Positions 18,806-28,031 of a DNA stretch of 64,000 nucleotides are shown piece by piece. The translations under genes were made by a program, and so were the position numbers. Positions within the stretch are counted from its first letter, which is position 1. The number at the start of each line of letters is the position of its first letter. The DNA comes from UBA10364 sp905182675. GTDB taxonomy: Bacteria > Bacteroidota > Bacteroidia > Flavobacteriales > Schleiferiaceae. The notes below the pieces were generated by a model. That model saw nothing but the letters and a program-made list of their open reading frames with translations. It was not told the origin of the DNA and did not search any database. The stretch is taken from the NCBI GenBank assembly GCA_963933975.1, contig CAWVWE010000001.1, positions 1 through 64,000 of the forward strand. The letters run 5' to 3'.

Positions 18806-19336
18806 ATGACTCAGAAGCAAATAGATATCGTAAAATCTGCCATAACACTCTTTGGGAGTCAGGGTTTTGCAGCGGTATCAACAGCGAAAATAGCAAGAGA
18901 AGCAGGGGTAAGTGAAGGGTTGATATTTCGACATTTCACTAATAAGACGGGACTTCTGAACGTTCTGGTGTCCAAGGGAAATGAACAGTATTTAGACTAT
19001 ATAGAAGAGGCAGCATCACACCGTGATCCAATAGATCTTTTGAGGTTCTTTATTAAGCTGCCTATGGCAGTAATTGATGAGCCTGCGGACTTTGAATACT
19101 ATCTCGCTGCCTCAAAAATTCAGTTGGAATTGGGCATCAATCGTGAACAGATATACGACGATATTTGCGATCAATTTTCGTGGGCCATTGCAGAAGTGGG
19201 TCATGGTAAGCCAAAGTCAGTAATACGAGCCATTATCTCCGCTCATGAAGGAGCCATTAGTGCCATACATCTTGGTGATATAGACAAGATGTACGCTGTG
19301 GTGGTTGGATTATTAGAGTTGGTTATAAATGAGTAA
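18806..19336 (+). CDS. TetR/AcrR family transcriptional regulator
   Basis: A 176-residue repressor of the TetR family. The N-terminal DNA-binding domain (about 1-50) has the standard pattern ITLFGSQGFAAVSTAKIAREAGVS-GLIFRHF, and the rest is an all-helical ligand-binding and dimerisation domain. It lies immediately upstream of an RND efflux operon on the same strand, the usual place for an efflux repressor. Matching palindromes sit over its own promoter and across its stop codon in front of the efflux operon, so it probably represses both. The inducing ligand is not known; typical ligands in this family are hydrophobic or toxic compounds that the pump exports. Confidence 0.9.
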   Translation: MTQKQIDIVKSAITLFGSQGFAAVSTAKIAREAGVSEGLIFRHFTNKTGLLNVLVSKGNEQYLDYIEEAASHRDPIDLLRFFIKLPMAVIDEPADFEYYLAASKIQLELGINREQIYDDICDQFSWAIAEVGHGKPKSVIRAIISAHEGAISAIHLGDIDKMYAVVVGLLELVINE

Positions 19337-19356
19337 GTAATTACTTATTATTTTTG
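19333..19356 (+). promoter_or_regulatory. Operator palindrome and -7 box of the efflux operon
   Basis: GTAAGT-AATT-ACTTAT (19333-19348) includes the perfect 14-bp palindrome TAAGTAATTACTTA (19334-19347), overlapping the tetR stop codon. It is directly followed by TATTTTTG (19349-19356), a match to TAnnTTTG; a good -33 TTG at the usual distance is not seen. The operator matches the one before tetR at 14 of 16 positions. A bound repressor would cover the -33/-7 spacer. The predicted 5' UTR to the adaptor gene is about 155 nt. Confidence 0.65.
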
Positions 19357-19519
19357 CGGACTCGCGCTTTTCTCGAATACTTTGTCACTTTCTACTTATA
19401 GAGACTTTGTGATTTTTTAAGTACCATGCTCAACGGCACAAAAATTGTTGTACGGCTGAAGAAAGACTAATAACACTAGAGACATTAAAGAAAATCAATA
19501 ACAACCTGAATAACAACGA

Positions 19520-20629
19520 ATGATGAAATGGGTTAAAAACGCGATCATAGCCATCGCAATTCTCGTAGTAGGAATTATGATATCTGGCCGGCTTAAGTCG
19601 ATGGCGACAAAGGAAGAAATCAAAGTAGACCGACGTAAACTAGAGGTTAAAGTGATGACCGCAAATCTCCAGAGTATTGAACTGCCTATAACTGTCTATG
19701 GAAAATTGAATGCTGCCCAGAGAACGGATTTACTCGCTGAGGTAAACGGTACGTTCAAAGGTGGTGATCATCCATTTTTAGAAGGGCGCACCTTTAAGGC
19801 GGGTGAAGTGTTGATTCAACTTGATAATGCAGAAGCTAAAGCAAATGCAATGAGTGTTAAAGGGAACTTTATTAATGCCTTGTTGGGCGTGTTGCCTGAT
19901 ATCAATCAGGATTACAGCGGTCAGTATAAGGCATTTGAATTATACTATAATGAGTTAAGCTTAAATACCCCCTTATCTCACATGCCAAAAGTAGAGGGTA
20001 AGCTGGAAAAATTCTTGATTGCACGTGGCATTCAGACGGCCTACTACCAGGCGAAAAGCTCGGAAGTACGTCTAGATAAATTCAGTATTTGCGCACCTTT
20101 TGACGGTGTTGTTGCTATGGCCGGTGTTAAGCTTGGTAACCTGGTTAGTCCTGGAAGAGCGTTAGGGACTTTTGTGAGTACTCGCTCTTATGAACTTATG
20201 ACGGCTGTTACACTGGCTTATGCGGATCAGCTTGTTGTTGGTCAAAAGGTAGATTTCACTTCTCCTGATATAGCAGGGACCTGGGAGGGTAGTATCGCTA
20301 GAATAGCGCCAATAGTGGACGCGGCTACCCAGAGTATTAATATTATCGTTAACGTGGATGGCTCTACGCTTCGTGAAGGAATGTATTTAACAGGTACGGT
20401 TGATGGATTACAGGTTGATAATGCCCTGAAAATTCCGGCATCAATGGTGGTAGATAATGAGTACATCTATATGGTAGAGCAAGACAGTGTCTTAGTTAAA
20501 AACCTTGTCACTGTTGTGGAGTGGCTCGACAATGAAATCATTGTGAAAGGGGTGGAACAAGGTGCACTTCTAGTCAACGAACCAACCCTTAAGGCTGCTG
20601 CAGGATTAGTTGTAGTACCTGTGAAATAA
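19520..20629 (+). CDS. RND efflux periplasmic adaptor (HlyD/MFP family)
   Basis: A 369-residue membrane fusion protein that links an inner-membrane RND pump to an outer-membrane channel. One N-terminal membrane anchor (about 4-22) is followed by a lipoyl/barrel-sandwich domain in two halves (about 60-110 and 185-215, with APFDGVVA and GNLVSPG), a short helical hairpin between them, and beta-barrel and membrane-proximal domains to the C-terminus. The start ATGATG leaves two possible Met starts one codon apart. It is the first gene of the operon, 13 bp before the pump gene, and sits behind the TetR operator. Confidence 0.9.
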   Translation: MMKWVKNAIIAIAILVVGIMISGRLKSMATKEEIKVDRRKLEVKVMTANLQSIELPITVYGKLNAAQRTDLLAEVNGTFKGGDHPFLEGRTFKAGEVLIQLDNAEAKANAMSVKGNFINALLGVLPDINQDYSGQYKAFELYYNELSLNTPLSHMPKVEGKLEKFLIARGIQTAYYQAKSSEVRLDKFSICAPFDGVVAMAGVKLGNLVSPGRALGTFVSTRSYELMTAVTLAYADQLVVGQKVDFTSPDIAGTWEGSIARIAPIVDAATQSINIIVNVDGSTLREGMYLTGTVDGLQVDNALKIPASMVVDNEYIYMVEQDSVLVKNLVTVVEWLDNEIIVKGVEQGALLVNEPTLKAAAGLVVVPVK

Positions 20630-20642
20630 CGAGACACACCTC

Positions 20643-23600
20643 ATGAAGAAACTCATAGAATTTTTCATTAAATATCCAGTTGGGGTAGATGCGTTACTGA
20701 TTGGATTCTTCCTTTTTGGATACATCAGCTACAACAATCTTAACACTACCTTTTTTCCGCTGGTAGAGTCACGTAATGTGACCATCACTATGATATATCC
20801 CGGGGCTTCTCCTCAGGAAATCGAGGAAGGTGTTGTAAATAAAATTGAGCAAAATCTTAAAGGCTTAACAGGGGTCGAGCAATACACATCAACCTCTAAC
20901 GAAAACAGCGCCTCAATTGATGTTCAAGTTTTAAAAGGTTACGATACAGACTTAGTTTTAGAAGATGTAAAGAATGCCGTGCAAAATGTAGCATCCTTTC
21001 CAACAGGGCTTGAGCCTGTGAGGGTGTCCAAGCGCGAGAACTTGACCTTAGCCATGAGTATGGCATTGACAGGTGAAGGAGTAGACTTGATTAGTTTAAA
21101 AAAAGAGGCACGTAAAATAGAACGCGAACTAAGGCTTAGAGAGGGTATTTCAAAAGTATCCCTATCGGGTTTTCCTAATGAGGAAATAGAAATAGCCTTA
21201 GATAAGAGCACACTTCGGAAGTATGACATTTCATTAAATCAGATCGCTACAGCGCTGAGATCAACGAACATAGACATCACGGGCGGTACGATTAAAGGGA
21301 GTCAAGAAGAGATGTTGATTCGGTCACGCAATAAGAAGTACGACGCACAAGATCTGCAGAATGTAATTGTCTTGACCAGACCCAACGGACAAACAATTCG
21401 ATTGAAAGACGTTGGAACGGTTCGAAACAGGTGGGAGGATACACCCACACGTGCATCTTATAATGGGATTTCATCTATTGAGATAACCGTTAACAATACA
21501 GATCAAGAGGACCTCTTACAAACCTGTGAGTACCTCAAAGAATACATTGCAGAATACACGGCAAACACGGATCATATGCAACTGGAAATCATCACTGATT
21601 TTTCAGTCACGCTCCAACAGCGTAAAGATTTACTGTTTGAAAACGGACTATTAGGCTTTTTCTTGGTTCTGATATTATTGGCGTTGTTTTTGAACTTGCG
21701 CCTCGCATTTTGGGTAGCTATTGGTATTCCTGTATCGTTTGCGGGAATGTTTGTTTTAGCCAGCTACTTCGGAATCACTATTAACGTGATCTCTTTATTT
21801 GGAATGATCGTTGTTGTTGGTATTCTAGTGGATGATGGTATTGTCATTGCCGAAAATATATTCTCTCATTTTGAGGGAGGGAAACCATTAATGAAGGCGG
21901 CATTAGACGGCACTATTGAAGTACTTCCGTCAGTGGTTTCTGCTGTTTTGACTACCATTATAGCTTTTTCTAGTTTCTTTTTCTTGGACGGTCGAGCTGG
22001 AGATTTTTTCTCTGAAATGGCCTTTATTGTGATTGCTACGTTGGCGATCTCTTTGATAGAAGGCTTGATCTTTTTACCTGCTCACTTGAGTCATTCAAAG
22101 TTAGAACGCAATGCTAAGATGAACCCGGTTCAGAATGCGGCTACTAAGGTGTTGTTCCGTTTTCGTGATAAGGTGTATGCACCCTTTTTGAGATGGTCAT
22201 TAGAAAATAAAATCATCACGATCAGCTTTTTTGTAGCTATTATGATTGTCACTTTTGGTGCCATGGGCGGCGGTATTATAAGAACTCAGTTTTTCCCGTT
22301 TATTGAACGTGATAATTTGAATATTAGCTTAGACATGCCGTCCGGAACGAATGAATCGGTAACCCAGAAGTGGATTGATCATATTGAATCTAAGGTTTGG
22401 CTTGTCAACGAGCAGTATAAATCTGAGCGCGAAGATGGCTTGGATGTGGTAAAAGCTATTCAGAAAAATATTGGACCAAGCTCTTCAAAAGCCCGGTTGA
22501 ATGTGATTCTCTTAGACTCAGAAACACGGTTAACAGCGTCCTACTTGATTCAGAATGATATTCGTGAAGCATCTGGTGAAATCCCAGGCGCAGATAACGT
22601 GAGTTTTGGCGGCGTTCAAGCTTTTGGTAAACCGGTTTCGATCAGTTTAGTTTCGTATGATTTAGAGGAGTTAAAAGGAGCTAAGGACGCCCTCAAGCTG
22701 AAACTCAAAGGCATGGAATCGCTGGCAGATGTGGTTGATAACGACCAAAAGGGCATTCGTGAGGTTACTTTACATCTTACAGATAAGGCTCGCTATTTGG
22801 GACTTACGCCAGGTGGTATCATGAGTCAAGTGCGTGAAACTTTTTTCGGTGCCCAGATCCAGAGGCTACAACGGGGAGAGGATGAGGTTAAGGTCTGGGT
22901 TCGATTAGATGAAAAGGATCGGAAGCAATTGTGGGACCTAGAAGAGTTAGAAATCACTACGCCCCAAGGCACTGTGCCCTTGCGAGAATTAGCTTCCTAC
23001 ACCATCGAGCGTGGAACGGTTAACATCAACCACTTGGATGGCCAAAGAGAATTCCGCGTGGAAAGCGACTTGTCCAGTCCGAACGGATCAGCACCAGCCA
23101 TTTTAACACAGATTCAACAGGATATCCTACCTGATATCTTAGCGAAATATCCATCTGTAAACGCGCGCTATGAAGGCCAGCAAAAGGAAAGTCAGAAGAC
23201 CCAGAAAAGCTCACAAACAGTGATGCCTTTGATTCTCTTTTTGATCATATTGACCATTACATTTACCTTTCGCTCATTGGTTCAAACCATCCTGATTATG
23301 TTGCTCATACCGTTGAGTTTAACAGGTGTTGCCTGGGGCCACTATATCCATGGCATGCCCATGTCTATCTTAAGTTTCTTAGGTATTGTAGCATTGATCG
23401 GTATCATAGTAAATGATTCCTTAGTCTTGGTGAGTAAGTACAACATCAATATAAAATCAGGTCAAGGGGTTTATGATGCTATTTATAATGCAGGGATTAG
23501 TAGATTCCGTGCCATCTTCCTAACCACCATTACAACCATAGCAGGACTTGCACCGTTGATTTTGGAAACGTCTTTTCAAGCACAGTTTCTTATTCCAATG

Positions 23601-23813
23601 GCAGTTGCAATCGCCTACGGAATTGGTTTTGCTACGACGCTCACACTTGTTGTCCTACCCTCTATGATGGCCCTTGTAAATGATGCTCGGGTTTTGGTCA
23701 AGCACATTTGGACCAATGAAAAACCTACTAGAGAAGAAGTAGAGCCAGCGATCATTGAGATGAAAAGTGAACAATATTTTAATGAAATCAATAAAGCCAA
23801 GGAAAATGAATAG
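20643..23813 (+). CDS. RND efflux pump inner-membrane permease (HAE1/AcrB-like)
   Basis: A 1056-residue resistance-nodulation-division transporter using the proton gradient to expel substrates. It shows the two-fold RND pattern: TM1 near residue 15, a large periplasmic porter domain, a six-helix bundle from about 330 to 500, a second periplasmic loop, and a second bundle from about 860 to 1020. TM4 has the proton-relay acidic pair in GILVDDGIVIAENI, and the matching second-half segment is GIIVNDSLVLVSKYN. It is preceded by its adaptor and overlaps the tolC start by 8 bp, so the three proteins should be made together as a tripartite pump. The substrate cannot be predicted. Confidence 0.93.
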   Translation: MKKLIEFFIKYPVGVDALLIGFFLFGYISYNNLNTTFFPLVESRNVTITMIYPGASPQEIEEGVVNKIEQNLKGLTGVEQYTSTSNENSASIDVQVLKGYDTDLVLEDVKNAVQNVASFPTGLEPVRVSKRENLTLAMSMALTGEGVDLISLKKEARKIERELRLREGISKVSLSGFPNEEIEIALDKSTLRKYDISLNQIATALRSTNIDITGGTIKGSQEEMLIRSRNKKYDAQDLQNVIVLTRPNGQTIRLKDVGTVRNRWEDTPTRASYNGISSIEITVNNTDQEDLLQTCEYLKEYIAEYTANTDHMQLEIITDFSVTLQQRKDLLFENGLLGFFLVLILLALFLNLRLAFWVAIGIPVSFAGMFVLASYFGITINVISLFGMIVVVGILVDDGIVIAENIFSHFEGGKPLMKAALDGTIEVLPSVVSAVLTTIIAFSSFFFLDGRAGDFFSEMAFIVIATLAISLIEGLIFLPAHLSHSKLERNAKMNPVQNAATKVLFRFRDKVYAPFLRWSLENKIITISFFVAIMIVTFGAMGGGIIRTQFFPFIERDNLNISLDMPSGTNESVTQKWIDHIESKVWLVNEQYKSEREDGLDVVKAIQKNIGPSSSKARLNVILLDSETRLTASYLIQNDIREASGEIPGADNVSFGGVQAFGKPVSISLVSYDLEELKGAKDALKLKLKGMESLADVVDNDQKGIREVTLHLTDKARYLGLTPGGIMSQVRETFFGAQIQRLQRGEDEVKVWVRLDEKDRKQLWDLEELEITTPQGTVPLRELASYTIERGTVNINHLDGQREFRVESDLSSPNGSAPAILTQIQQDILPDILAKYPSVNARYEGQQKESQKTQKSSQTVMPLILFLIILTITFTFRSLVQTILIMLLIPLSLTGVAWGHYIHGMPMSILSFLGIVALIGIIVNDSLVLVSKYNINIKSGQGVYDAIYNAGISRFRAIFLTTITTIAGLAPLILETSFQAQFLIPMAVAIAYGIGFATTLTLVVLPSMMALVNDARVLVKHIWTNEKPTREEVEPAIIEMKSEQYFNEINKAKENE

Positions 23814-25137
23814 ACTAATCACGATCCTATTCGCAACCGCCAGTTTTAGTGTATCTGCACAAGTGATGCTTACTTTAGATCAAGCGATCAGTGCTGCATT
23901 AGAGCACAATCATGATCTATTCATTGCGGGTCTAGATGCTGAAAAAGCCTCGAATTCAGCTACCTATGGCAATGCAGGGATGCTTCCTAGCATCACAGCA
24001 GCTGCAGGTAGTAACTACAGCAACCAAAATTCTAATCTTGAGTTTGCTACCGGACAGACTCAGGATGTAAAAGGAGCACAGTCGCTATCTCAGAACGCAT
24101 CAGTAGGGCTAAGCCAGGTATTATTCGCAGGTGGTCGCATGCAACGTAGTTACGCCTTATTGAAAAGTACGGAGCGTGCCGCTAACGTCGTACAGCGTCA
24201 GGCGATGGAAAATACCATTGCCCAAGTGTGGTCTCAATATATGGCCTTGTCATTACTTCAGCGTAGCGTATCAACCGCTTCTGAAAGTATGATGATCTCT
24301 AACGAGCGCTTTACGAAAGCCCAGCTCACGAACGAATTAGGAGGTTCAAATACCACCGATTTACTTTCTGCACGAGTAGACTTAAACCGTGATAAGGTGA
24401 GTTTGATGAATATAGAAACACAACTAGAATCTGCCCGCAACACCTTTGCGACATTCATTGGATGGGACAACAGTGATTATGCGGTGGGAGATGGCGCTAA
24501 CCTAACTGTGCTGTCGGGGTTTGACGTAAAACAGGTGATGACAAAGATGTTGTCGAACAACGCGGTGCTTGAGCTGGCTAAAATTTCTGCAGAGACAGCT
24601 GAGTTACAAGAGAAAATGCAACAAGCCACACTGTTTCCAACCATTAGTGCGCAAGTATCATATGGTGTAAATCAAAGTCAGGCTGAAGCGGGATTTCTCA
24701 GTGCTTCTCAGCAAACAGGTTTAAATGCAGGAATGAATTTCAACTACAATTTGTTTTCAGGGTTTCAGAGCCAAACGCAGCGACAGAACACGCAAATCGA
24801 AACACTTAAGGCGGAAAGAAGATTAGACCAGGTACGTGAAACCACGGAAAATGCGGTGAAAAACGCAATACGTATGTTTGATAACGCCACTTCTGTAGCA
24901 AGATTAGAGTCTGAGAATGCGGAGGTTTCTAGGCAGCGATTTCAAAAGATGGATGAACTCTTCGAATTAGGTAAAGCCAGCAGCTTAGAGTTGCGCGAAG
25001 CGCAATTGGCGTGGCTTGCAGCGGAGAATGGCAAGTCGAGTGCACAGTTTCAAGCTGTGAATGCACAAATAGCACTGTTCCAACTTATGGGTTCGATCAC
25101 GAGTGATGGAGCCGTATCTGTTGGGGCAAACGACTAA
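23806..25137 (+). CDS. TolC family outer-membrane efflux channel
   Basis: An outer-membrane factor of about 443 residues completing the tripartite efflux system. I chose the ATG at 23806 (MNRLITIL) because it starts a clear signal peptide ending near SVSAQ; a GTG at 23767 would only add residues before it. The mature protein has two repeated OEP domains rich in long helices with heptad-like spacing (about 25-215 and 230-430), as in TolC. The start codon overlaps the permease stop (ATGAATAG), which indicates translational coupling. The gene converges on scoB with 3 bp between them, so no terminator separates the two. Confidence 0.9.
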   Translation: MNRLITILFATASFSVSAQVMLTLDQAISAALEHNHDLFIAGLDAEKASNSATYGNAGMLPSITAAAGSNYSNQNSNLEFATGQTQDVKGAQSLSQNASVGLSQVLFAGGRMQRSYALLKSTERAANVVQRQAMENTIAQVWSQYMALSLLQRSVSTASESMMISNERFTKAQLTNELGGSNTTDLLSARVDLNRDKVSLMNIETQLESARNTFATFIGWDNSDYAVGDGANLTVLSGFDVKQVMTKMLSNNAVLELAKISAETAELQEKMQQATLFPTISAQVSYGVNQSQAEAGFLSASQQTGLNAGMNFNYNLFSGFQSQTQRQNTQIETLKAERRLDQVRETTENAVKNAIRMFDNATSVARLESENAEVSRQRFQKMDELFELGKASSLELREAQLAWLAAENGKSSAQFQAVNAQIALFQLMGSITSDGAVSVGAND

Positions 25138-25140
25138 TTC

Positions 25141-25800
25141 TTAAAACGTCATTTCAGGCACGTCGCCTTCAACAATTAATCGACCAGCGGTCTTTTCTAT
25201 AATTTCTTCTACACTCACTCCGGGTGCGCGTTCAAGAAGGATAAAACCACGATTTGCATCGACTTCTAGGACAGCTAGATCGGTAACAATTTTCTTTACA
25301 CATCCAACCCCGGTTAGGGGTAATGAGCAAGCAGATAACAGTTTGCTTTCTCCTTTTCTATTGGTGTGTTGCATCGCTACAATGATGTTGTCAGCAGAGG
25401 CAACTAAATCCATAGCTCCGCCCATCCCTTTGACCATTTTACCTGGTATTTTCCAGTTTGCAATGTCTCCACTATCACTCACCTCCATGGCGCCAAGCAC
25501 GGTTAGTTGTACGTGTTGACCACGTATCATAGCAAAGCTTGTGGCGCTTGAGAAAAAGCTTGCACCCGGTAAAGCCGTAATAGTTTGCTTCCCAGCATTA
25601 ATCAGGTCAGCATCTTCTTCACCTTCTAAAGGGAATGGACCCATACCTAAAATGCCGTTTTCACTTTGGAATTCCACATTAATACCATCTGGAATATGGT
25701 TTGCAACAAGCGTGGGAATGCCAATACCTAAATTTACATACCACCTGTCTTGTAACTCCTGTGCGATGCGTTGTGCGATTTGATCTTTACTCAATCCCAT
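25141..25800 (-). CDS. scoB: 3-oxoacid CoA-transferase subunit B
   Basis: A 219-residue beta subunit of succinyl-CoA:3-oxoacid CoA-transferase. The catalytic glutamate lies in the conserved SENGILGMGP segment (about residue 50), and GGAMDLV follows as in the family. With ScoA it moves CoA from succinyl-CoA to acetoacetate, giving acetoacetyl-CoA. The start lies 2 bp after the scoA stop. Placed at the end of the tyrosine degradation genes, it activates the acetoacetate that fumarylacetoacetase releases. Confidence 0.93.
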   Translation of the reverse strand: MGLSKDQIAQRIAQELQDRWYVNLGIGIPTLVANHIPDGINVEFQSENGILGMGPFPLEGEEDADLINAGKQTITALPGASFFSSATSFAMIRGQHVQLTVLGAMEVSDSGDIANWKIPGKMVKGMGGAMDLVASADNIIVAMQHTNRKGESKLLSACSLPLTGVGCVKKIVTDLAVLEVDANRGFILLERAPGVSVEEIIEKTAGRLIVEGDVPEMTF

Positions 25801-25802
25801 AA

Positions 25803-26525
25803 TTATTCTGCTTTTGCACGCACGGTGCGTTGTTCAATACGTTTTTCGTAACGGACCCCTTGGAAGATGCGTTGCACGAAAATTCCTGGCAAATGAATGC
25901 TATTTGGATCCAGCTCGCCAACCTCGACCAATTCCTCTACTTCAACCACTGTTATTTTCCCGGCCATAGCCATCATGGGGTTGAAATTTCTGGCGGTACC
26001 CTTGAATATGAGGTTACCAGCCTTATCACCTTTCCAGGCTTTTATAAAAGCAAAGGGTGCGTCAAAGGCATGCTCCAAAATATGAGGCTTACCATTAAAC
26101 ACGCGTACTTCTTTGCCTTCAGCGACCTCTGTTCCATACCCTGCTGGTGTGTAGAAAGCTGGTATACCAGCTCCTGCAGCTCTGCATCGTTCGGCTAAAG
26201 TTCCCTGAGGTACAAGATCGACTTCTAATTCTCCCGAAAGCATTTGACGCTCAAATTCATCATTCTCACCTACGTAAGAAGCAATCATTTTTTTGATTTG
26301 TCGCGTGTTCAAAAGAGTACCTAAACCAAACCCATCTACTCCAGCATTATTGGAAATACAGGTAATACCGGTGGTGCCTCTATCTCTGATGGCCAGGATC
26401 GCGTTCTCCGGGATTCCGCACAATCCAAACCCGCCAAACATCACGGTCATATCATTCTCTAAACCTTCAACTGCAGCATCAGCATCAGTGACTACTTTAG
26501 AGATATAGTTGTGTTTCTGTGACAT
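25803..26525 (-). CDS. scoA: 3-oxoacid CoA-transferase subunit A
   Basis: A 240-residue alpha subunit of the CoA-transferase. It has the family signature MFGGFGLCGIPENAI near the N-terminus (about 30-45) and GTLAERCRAAGAGIPAFYTPAGYGT in the middle (seen as two shorter conserved blocks). It pairs with ScoB encoded 2 bp downstream. The 84-bp gap to fahA contains no recognisable terminator, so co-transcription with fahA is possible. Confidence 0.93.
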   Translation of the reverse strand: MSQKHNYISKVVTDADAAVEGLENDMTVMFGGFGLCGIPENAILAIRDRGTTGITCISNNAGVDGFGLGTLLNTRQIKKMIASYVGENDEFERQMLSGELEVDLVPQGTLAERCRAAGAGIPAFYTPAGYGTEVAEGKEVRVFNGKPHILEHAFDAPFAFIKAWKGDKAGNLIFKGTARNFNPMMAMAGKITVVEVEELVEVGELDPNSIHLPGIFVQRIFQGVRYEKRIEQRTVRAKAE

Positions 26526-26609
26526 AAAAAATCATCTAATTAGGTTGCTTATCAAGGTATGAAAAAGCCACGTGTCTCCTTAACGAGTCGTGTCAATTCT
26601 ATCTAATTT

Positions 26610-27893
26610 TTAATCCTGTATGGCAGGAAGAATTTTTGTGCTTACTTCACCAAAACCGATTCGTATCGTACCGTTGTCACACCAACCGCGCATCGTTACC
26701 CTATCATTATCCTCGATAAAGGTGCGAGTATCACCGGTATCAAGTGTGATAGGCTCTTTTCCAGACCAACTTAACTCTAGCATAGACCCATAGCTATCTT
26801 TAGTATGACCTGATATAGTACCTGAGGCCATCATGTCTCCAGCATTGATGTTACAACCATTGACCGTATGATGTGCCAATTGTTGTCTCTGGTTCCAATA
26901 CATATATTTATAGTTTGATCGAGAAATGACAGTACCAGATTTCCCCTCTGGAGTCAATTCCACTTCCAATTTAATATCGTAGTTGTTTTCCCCAGTAGTT
27001 TCTAGATACGGCAGCACTTTTACATCCTGAATAGGTCCAGCGACCTTGTAAGGTTCTAGAGCATCCATGGTCACGATCCAAGGACTCATACTTGAGCCAA
27101 AGTTCTTACCCAAGAAAGGTCCAAGCGGTACGTATTCCCACTTTTGAATATCGCGCGCACTCCAGTCATTAAAGACAACCATCCCAAAGATGTATTCATC
27201 CGCTTCTTCTGCTTTAATGCGATGTCCAAGTGCTTTTCCCTCTCCTGTAATGAATGCCATTTCTAATTCAAAGTCCATTCGAACAGAGGGTCCAAAAGTT
27301 GGTGCATCTGCTCCTGGTGCCATGCGTTGTCCTTTTGGACGGTGCAGATCTACGCCACTAATAACGATCGATGAGCTACGTCCGTGGTATCCCACGGGAA
27401 TATGTTTCCAGTTCGGAAGCAACGCGTTATCAGGGTCGCGAAACATTTTCCCAACGTTAGTCGCGTGCTCTATGGAGCTATAAAAGTCAGTATAATCGGA
27501 AACGAACACGGGCATCAACATTTGCACCTGTTCTATTAAGAACAGCGCCTTATTTTGATGCTTGGAATTGCTTTTTAGGGTTTCGTTATTTTCGTCAAAG
27601 AGCTCTGCCAACCTATTGCGAACAGCTCTCCACGTGGGACGCCCTAATGCAATAAAGTCGTTTAGGGTGTCTTGTAAAAACACATCGTCCGGCAGATCGA
27701 TTCCTTTGAAGTAACCCAGTTGCTGTAAAACACTGAGGTCAATCACCGTATCTCCAATACGCGTTCCTGTAGTGATGATGTCATCTTCACCGATGAATAC
27801 GCCAAAAGGAAGATTCTGTATGGGGAAATCGCTTTGATTTGAAACTGGAATCCAAGAGGAACGCTTGGGATCATTGGCTAATAGTTGCGCCAT
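26610..27893 (-). CDS. fahA: Fumarylacetoacetase
   Basis: A 427-residue enzyme for the last step of tyrosine catabolism, cleaving fumarylacetoacetate to fumarate and acetoacetate. An N-terminal SH3-like domain (about 15-115, NLPFGVF) is followed by the FAH catalytic domain. That domain shows YHGRSSSIV, metal ligands in DFELEMAFI and NDWSARDIQKWEYVPLGPF, and GCNINAGDMMASGTISG near the end. The length fits full-size FAH rather than the short hydratase relatives. It lies between hppD and scoAB; a terminator just upstream separates it from hppD, so it likely has its own promoter, though I could not find a clear TAnnTTTG box. Confidence 0.95.
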   Translation of the reverse strand: MAQLLANDPKRSSWIPVSNQSDFPIQNLPFGVFIGEDDIITTGTRIGDTVIDLSVLQQLGYFKGIDLPDDVFLQDTLNDFIALGRPTWRAVRNRLAELFDENNETLKSNSKHQNKALFLIEQVQMLMPVFVSDYTDFYSSIEHATNVGKMFRDPDNALLPNWKHIPVGYHGRSSSIVISGVDLHRPKGQRMAPGADAPTFGPSVRMDFELEMAFITGEGKALGHRIKAEEADEYIFGMVVFNDWSARDIQKWEYVPLGPFLGKNFGSSMSPWIVTMDALEPYKVAGPIQDVKVLPYLETTGENNYDIKLEVELTPEGKSGTVISRSNYKYMYWNQRQQLAHHTVNGCNINAGDMMASGTISGHTKDSYGSMLELSWSGKEPITLDTGDTRTFIEDNDRVTMRGWCDNGTIRIGFGEVSTKILPAIQD

Positions 27894-27960
27894 CAGGGTT
27901 GTGATTTTGGTTCTTGTTAGGTCTAAAATACAATAGGTACGTTGAATTTCAGAGCTTAGT

Positions 27961-27993
27961 ATGAAGAAAACCCACGCTATTTCTAACGTGGGT
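27961..27993 (-). terminator. Terminator after hppD
   Basis: ACCCACG (27970-27976) and CGTGGGT (27987-27993) form a 7-bp stem with a 10-nt loop, extended inward by CTA/TAG-like pairing. On the minus strand it is followed by TTTTCTTC. It lies about 38 bp beyond the hppD stop codon. Confidence 0.7.
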
Positions 27994-28031
27994 CTACCTT
28001 TAAAAATATTCTAATCAGCGAAGTGGTCTAC

